From VRUE01 sp963698085 (GTDB lineage: Bacteria; Actinomycetota; Thermoleophilia; Solirubrobacterales; 70-9), in contig OY969122.1 of the NCBI GenBank assembly GCA_963698085.1, forward strand, positions 62,001 to 126,000: a stretch of DNA of 64,000 nt, given 5' to 3'. Position 1 is the stretch's first letter. Each line of letters begins with the position of its first letter. Made by a program: the position numbers and the translations under genes. The notes beneath the pieces were generated by a model. That model was not told the origin of the DNA and searched no databases. It saw only the letters and a list, made by a program, of their open reading frames with translations. Shown piece after piece: positions 61,450 to 64,000 of this stretch.

Positions 61450-64000
61450 CAGCGATTCCTCCCGTGTTTGCGGCGCTGTTTGCGACGTTCGCGGCGGCGC
61501 GCGTTGCGCTCCCGTCGCTCCGCCGTCGCGGGGTCGGTAGCGGCCGGCTCGCCGTTTGAAGAAAGGTCGGCTCCGTCACCCGCCGACGGCTCAACCGTCG
61601 CCACCGCCTGCGGTGCGGGCTGTGATTCCTGCTCGGCAAGAATCTCCTCGATCTCCGCCTCGGTCTCTCCATCGCCCAGCTTGGCCAGCGCGATTTCGTC
61701 GGCAAAGGCGGGAACGCTGCCATCGAGCTCGGCGATCTTTTCGCGCCTGCGGGCGAAGCTCGGCTCGCGTTCCTTCCAGGCCGTCAGCACGGGCGAGGCG
61801 ATGAAGATCGAGGAGTAGGTACCGGAGAAGATGCCGACCATCATCGCGAAGGCGAAGTCCTGCAGGGTGGCGCCACCGAAGATCAGCAGGACGGTGACGA
61901 GGAAGACCGATGAGAGGCCGGTGATCAACGAGCGGGTCAGCACCTCGCTCATCGAGCGGTTGACGATCTGCGAGAAGGCGGCCCGCGGCATCCGCGGCAC
62001 GTTCTCGCGAATACGGTCGAAGACGATCACGGTGTCGTAGAGCGAATAGCCGAGGATGGTGAGGAAGGCGGCGACCGTTCCGCTGCTTACTTCTTTGCCG
62101 AGCAGTGAGTAGACACCGGCGGTGATCAGGATGTCGTGGGCGACCGCGATCAGGACCGGTACCGCGTACTTCGCTTCGAAGCGGAAGGCGACATAGGCCG
62201 AGATCAGCAGCAGCGAGAAGATGATCGCGAGAATCGCGCTGCGCGCCACCTGCTCACCGAAGGTTGGGCCGACGCTGGTGTTTTCGAAGCTGCCGGGCTG
62301 GATCCCGAACTGCGAGGAGAGCGCCGCCTGCACCGCCGATACGCCGCCAGGCTGCAGCTCCTCGGTCTGAACCTGGAAGCCGCTGCCGAACTGGGGATTG
62401 TCGGTTTCCTGGATCTCGGCGTCGCCGAGGCCCTCCGCCTCGAGCGCGCTCCGAACATCCTCGGTCGAGATGCTCTGCTCGGGAGCGAAATTGAGCCGCG
62501 TGCCCGACTCGAAGTCGATCCCGAGGTTGAGCTGATTCACCGCCAGCGCCATGGCACCGACGACCAGGATCGCGCCCGAGACCGAGAAGAACCAGCGGCT
62601 GGCGCCGATGAAGTCGAAGCGCCACCTGACCCGCTGCTCTCCAGCCCCCATGAAACGTGCAGAGGTGAGCAAGCGGCCGCGGCCGAAGACGCCAAGCAGC
62701 GCCTGGGTGAAGATGACCGCGGTGAACAGGGAGACGATCGTGCCGACACCAAGGACGAAGGCGAAGCCTTTGACGCCGGCGGTGGCGAGGACGAAGAGGA
62801 TGAACGCCGTCAACAGGGTGATGACGTTGGCGTCGATGATCGTCGCGATCCCTTTGCGGTACCCGACCGCGATCGACGCCGTTAGGCCGCGCCCCGCGCG
62901 TACCTCCTCTTTGATCCGCTCGAAGATGATGATGTTCGAGTCCGCGGCGACGCCGATCGTCAGGATCAGTCCCGCGATCCCCGGCAGGGTCATCGTGATC
63001 GGGATCAGCTTGATCAGAGCGAAGAAGACGACGGCGTAAACGGCGAGGCCGAGCGTCGCGACCACACCGAGCATCCGGTAGTAGGCGATCAGGAAGAGGA
63101 TCACCAGCGCCAGGCCGATCAGCCCGGCTTTGAGGCCCTGGTCCAGCGCTTCTTCGCCAAGCGTCGCCGAGACCTGGGTCTGGCTGATCAGCTTCAGGTT
63201 GATCGGCAGGGCGCCGATCTGGAGGAAGGTCGCCAGGTCCTGGGCCTCGGTGATGCTGGTGAAGCCGCCGGAAATCTGGGCGCCGGTGCGGCCGTCGATC
63301 CCGTCGGGGTTCTGGGCGAAGTCGATGATCGGACGGGTCTTGACTTCGTTGTCGAGGACGACGGCGAAGTGGCCGGAGAGTTGTTCTGCCTGTTCGCTGG
63401 AGGCGGGGCCAATCGCCCGCGCCTGCCCACGCTGGGCAATCTGGCGGGTGACCTGCTGGAAGGCCGCCTGGCCGTCATCGGTGAAGTTGAAGGTGACGTT
63501 CGGCTGGTTGGTGAGTTCGTCGAATTCCTGCTTGGGGTCGGTGATGTCGGTCCCCGAGAGGGCCGGGCGATCCTTGAGCGCGTACCAGCCTGGATCGGCG
63601 TCCTCGATCACCTTGCCGCTGGGATCGGAGGGAAGCTCAGAGACGACGATCGTTCCCGGTGGCACCTCGAGCACCTCCTGACAAGCGCCGCTGAGATCGC
63701 CTTTACAGTCCTTCTTGCGAACCCGTTTTTCACCGGTGGCGGAGATGAAGAGGTCTTTTTCAGCGAACTCCGGACCGGCGACGAGCTTGCGCGGCTCCGG
63801 GCCTTCGAACAGGTAGTAGCGCACCCTGTTGGTCGAGCAGTCCGTGCAGTCCGGTTCCGGTTTCTGTTCTGACGCCACTCGCGCCGCGTCGTAGGCGGTC
63901 GGGAAGGCGCCGGAGAAGATCAGCTGCTGGCTCTCCTGTTTGGAGGTACTGCGACCCGCAGCGGCCCATTCTTTGTTCGCTTCTTCGACCACCGGCGCCG
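61449..64000 (-). CDS. secDF: SecD-SecF fusion protein-export membrane protein (5' end beyond window)
   Basis: A proton-driven component that helps pull exported proteins through SecYEG. The visible 850 residues lack the N-terminus, including SecD TM1; the frame stays open to the window edge, so the GTG at 63992 is internal. SecD P1 domain and the first transmembrane bundle (IGALPINLKLISQTQVSATLGEEALDQGLKAGLIGLALV; ADSNIIIFERIKEEVRAGR) are followed by SecF. The latter has DFESGTRLNF, an extracytoplasmic domain and ILGYSLYDTVIVFDRIREN. A Glu-rich then Arg/Lys-rich tail (ERRKQRRKHGRNR) ends the protein. Fusion in one chain is known in several bacterial groups. Confidence 0.95.
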   Translation of the reverse strand, partial: APVVEEANKEWAAAGRSTSKQESQQLIFSGAFPTAYDAARVASEQKPEPDCTDCSTNRVRYYLFEGPEPRKLVAGPEFAEKDLFISATGEKRVRKKDCKGDLSGACQEVLEVPPGTIVVSELPSDPSGKVIEDADPGWYALKDRPALSGTDITDPKQEFDELTNQPNVTFNFTDDGQAAFQQVTRQIAQRGQARAIGPASSEQAEQLSGHFAVVLDNEVKTRPIIDFAQNPDGIDGRTGAQISGGFTSITEAQDLATFLQIGALPINLKLISQTQVSATLGEEALDQGLKAGLIGLALVILFLIAYYRMLGVVATLGLAVYAVVFFALIKLIPITMTLPGIAGLILTIGVAADSNIIIFERIKEEVRAGRGLTASIAVGYRKGIATIIDANVITLLTAFILFVLATAGVKGFAFVLGVGTIVSLFTAVIFTQALLGVFGRGRLLTSARFMGAGEQRVRWRFDFIGASRWFFSVSGAILVVGAMALAVNQLNLGIDFESGTRLNFAPEQSISTEDVRSALEAEGLGDAEIQETDNPQFGSGFQVQTEELQPGGVSAVQAALSSQFGIQPGSFENTSVGPTFGEQVARSAILAIIFSLLLISAYVAFRFEAKYAVPVLIAVAHDILITAGVYSLLGKEVSSGTVAAFLTILGYSLYDTVIVFDRIRENVPRMPRAAFSQIVNRSMSEVLTRSLITGLSSVFLVTVLLIFGGATLQDFAFAMMVGIFSGTYSSIFIASPVLTAWKEREPSFARRREKIAELDGSVPAFADEIALAKLGDGETEAEIEEILAEQESQPAPQAVATVEPSAGDGADLSSNGEPAATDPATAERRERNARRRERRKQRRKHGRNR

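Noticed and set aside
59989..61818. A 609-codon open frame on the plus strand over recJ and secDF
   Set aside because: Arg/Pro-rich antisense translation without domains. RecJ and SecF on the minus strand explain the region.

Overview
The window is high-GC DNA from an actinobacterium. Gene order and protein style fit the Thermoleophilia/Solirubrobacterales. Supporting signs are an actinobacterial integration host factor (mIHF) beside gmk-rpoZ-coaBC, a complete pyr operon led by pyrR, an RNase J gene joined to dapA/dapB, a fused SecD-SecF, and many GTG/TTG starts that overlap the preceding stop (ATGA, GTGA, TTGA). Genus-level assignment is inference. About 55 real genes fill the window, mostly housekeeping and tightly packed.

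Layout. 1-3.9 kb: cysE and cysK, then a 2.1 kb decayed mobile island (integrase remnants, a cupin, a three-helix membrane protein, two tiny coupled proteins sharing a VPLDQT motif), then an Rrf2 regulator. The island splits what was an overlapping rrf2-cysK-cysE operon: the last codons of rrf2 and its stop are still fused to the cysK start. 4-16.4 kb: a degenerate NarL-like regulator facing an HDOD-LuxR protein, gltX, endonuclease IV, two structured repeats in a 445 bp gap, an acyl-CoA dehydrogenase, dnaE and a two-component system. 16.5-32.4 kb: one long minus-strand superoperon, rimP-nusA-infB-rbfA-nrnA-truB-ribF-rpsO-dsbA-like-pnp-pepR-dapB-amidase-dapA-rnj (translation, RNA decay, lysine/peptidoglycan precursors), preceded by an attenuator-like hairpin. 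32.5-44 kb: coaBC-rpoZ-gmk, mIHF, and pyrR-pyrB-pyrC-carA-carB-pyrK-pyrD (UMP synthesis) with a PyrR-type RNA hairpin covering the pyrR ribosome binding site. 44-50.9 kb: RNase Z, a PD-(D/E)XK protein, tRNA-Arg(CCG) with a protein gene starting 2 nt after it, a SRAP protein, and a SAM-riboswitch-controlled thrC-moaD-rfbF-rfbG operon. 50.9-64 kb: corA, HIT, phosphohexomutase, metallo-beta-lactamase, an Excalibur-like secreted protein, a lipid kinase, rel, recJ, a small membrane protein and secDF, which runs off the right edge.

Most notable: (1) the cys-operon island with its unrecognised membrane protein and VPLDQT micro-proteins; (2) a threonine-synthase-like enzyme coupled to an ubiquitin-like sulfur carrier under a SAM riboswitch, suggesting a role in homocysteine/methionine sulfur transfer; (3) a set of long, nearly perfect palindromes, mostly directly 3' of genes, including two copies of one core whose outer stems differ in sequence yet each pair perfectly; (4) a NusA with an added zinc-finger-like segment and no YlxR gene, next to a half-length RimP. 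No CRISPR array, rRNA or intact transposon was seen.
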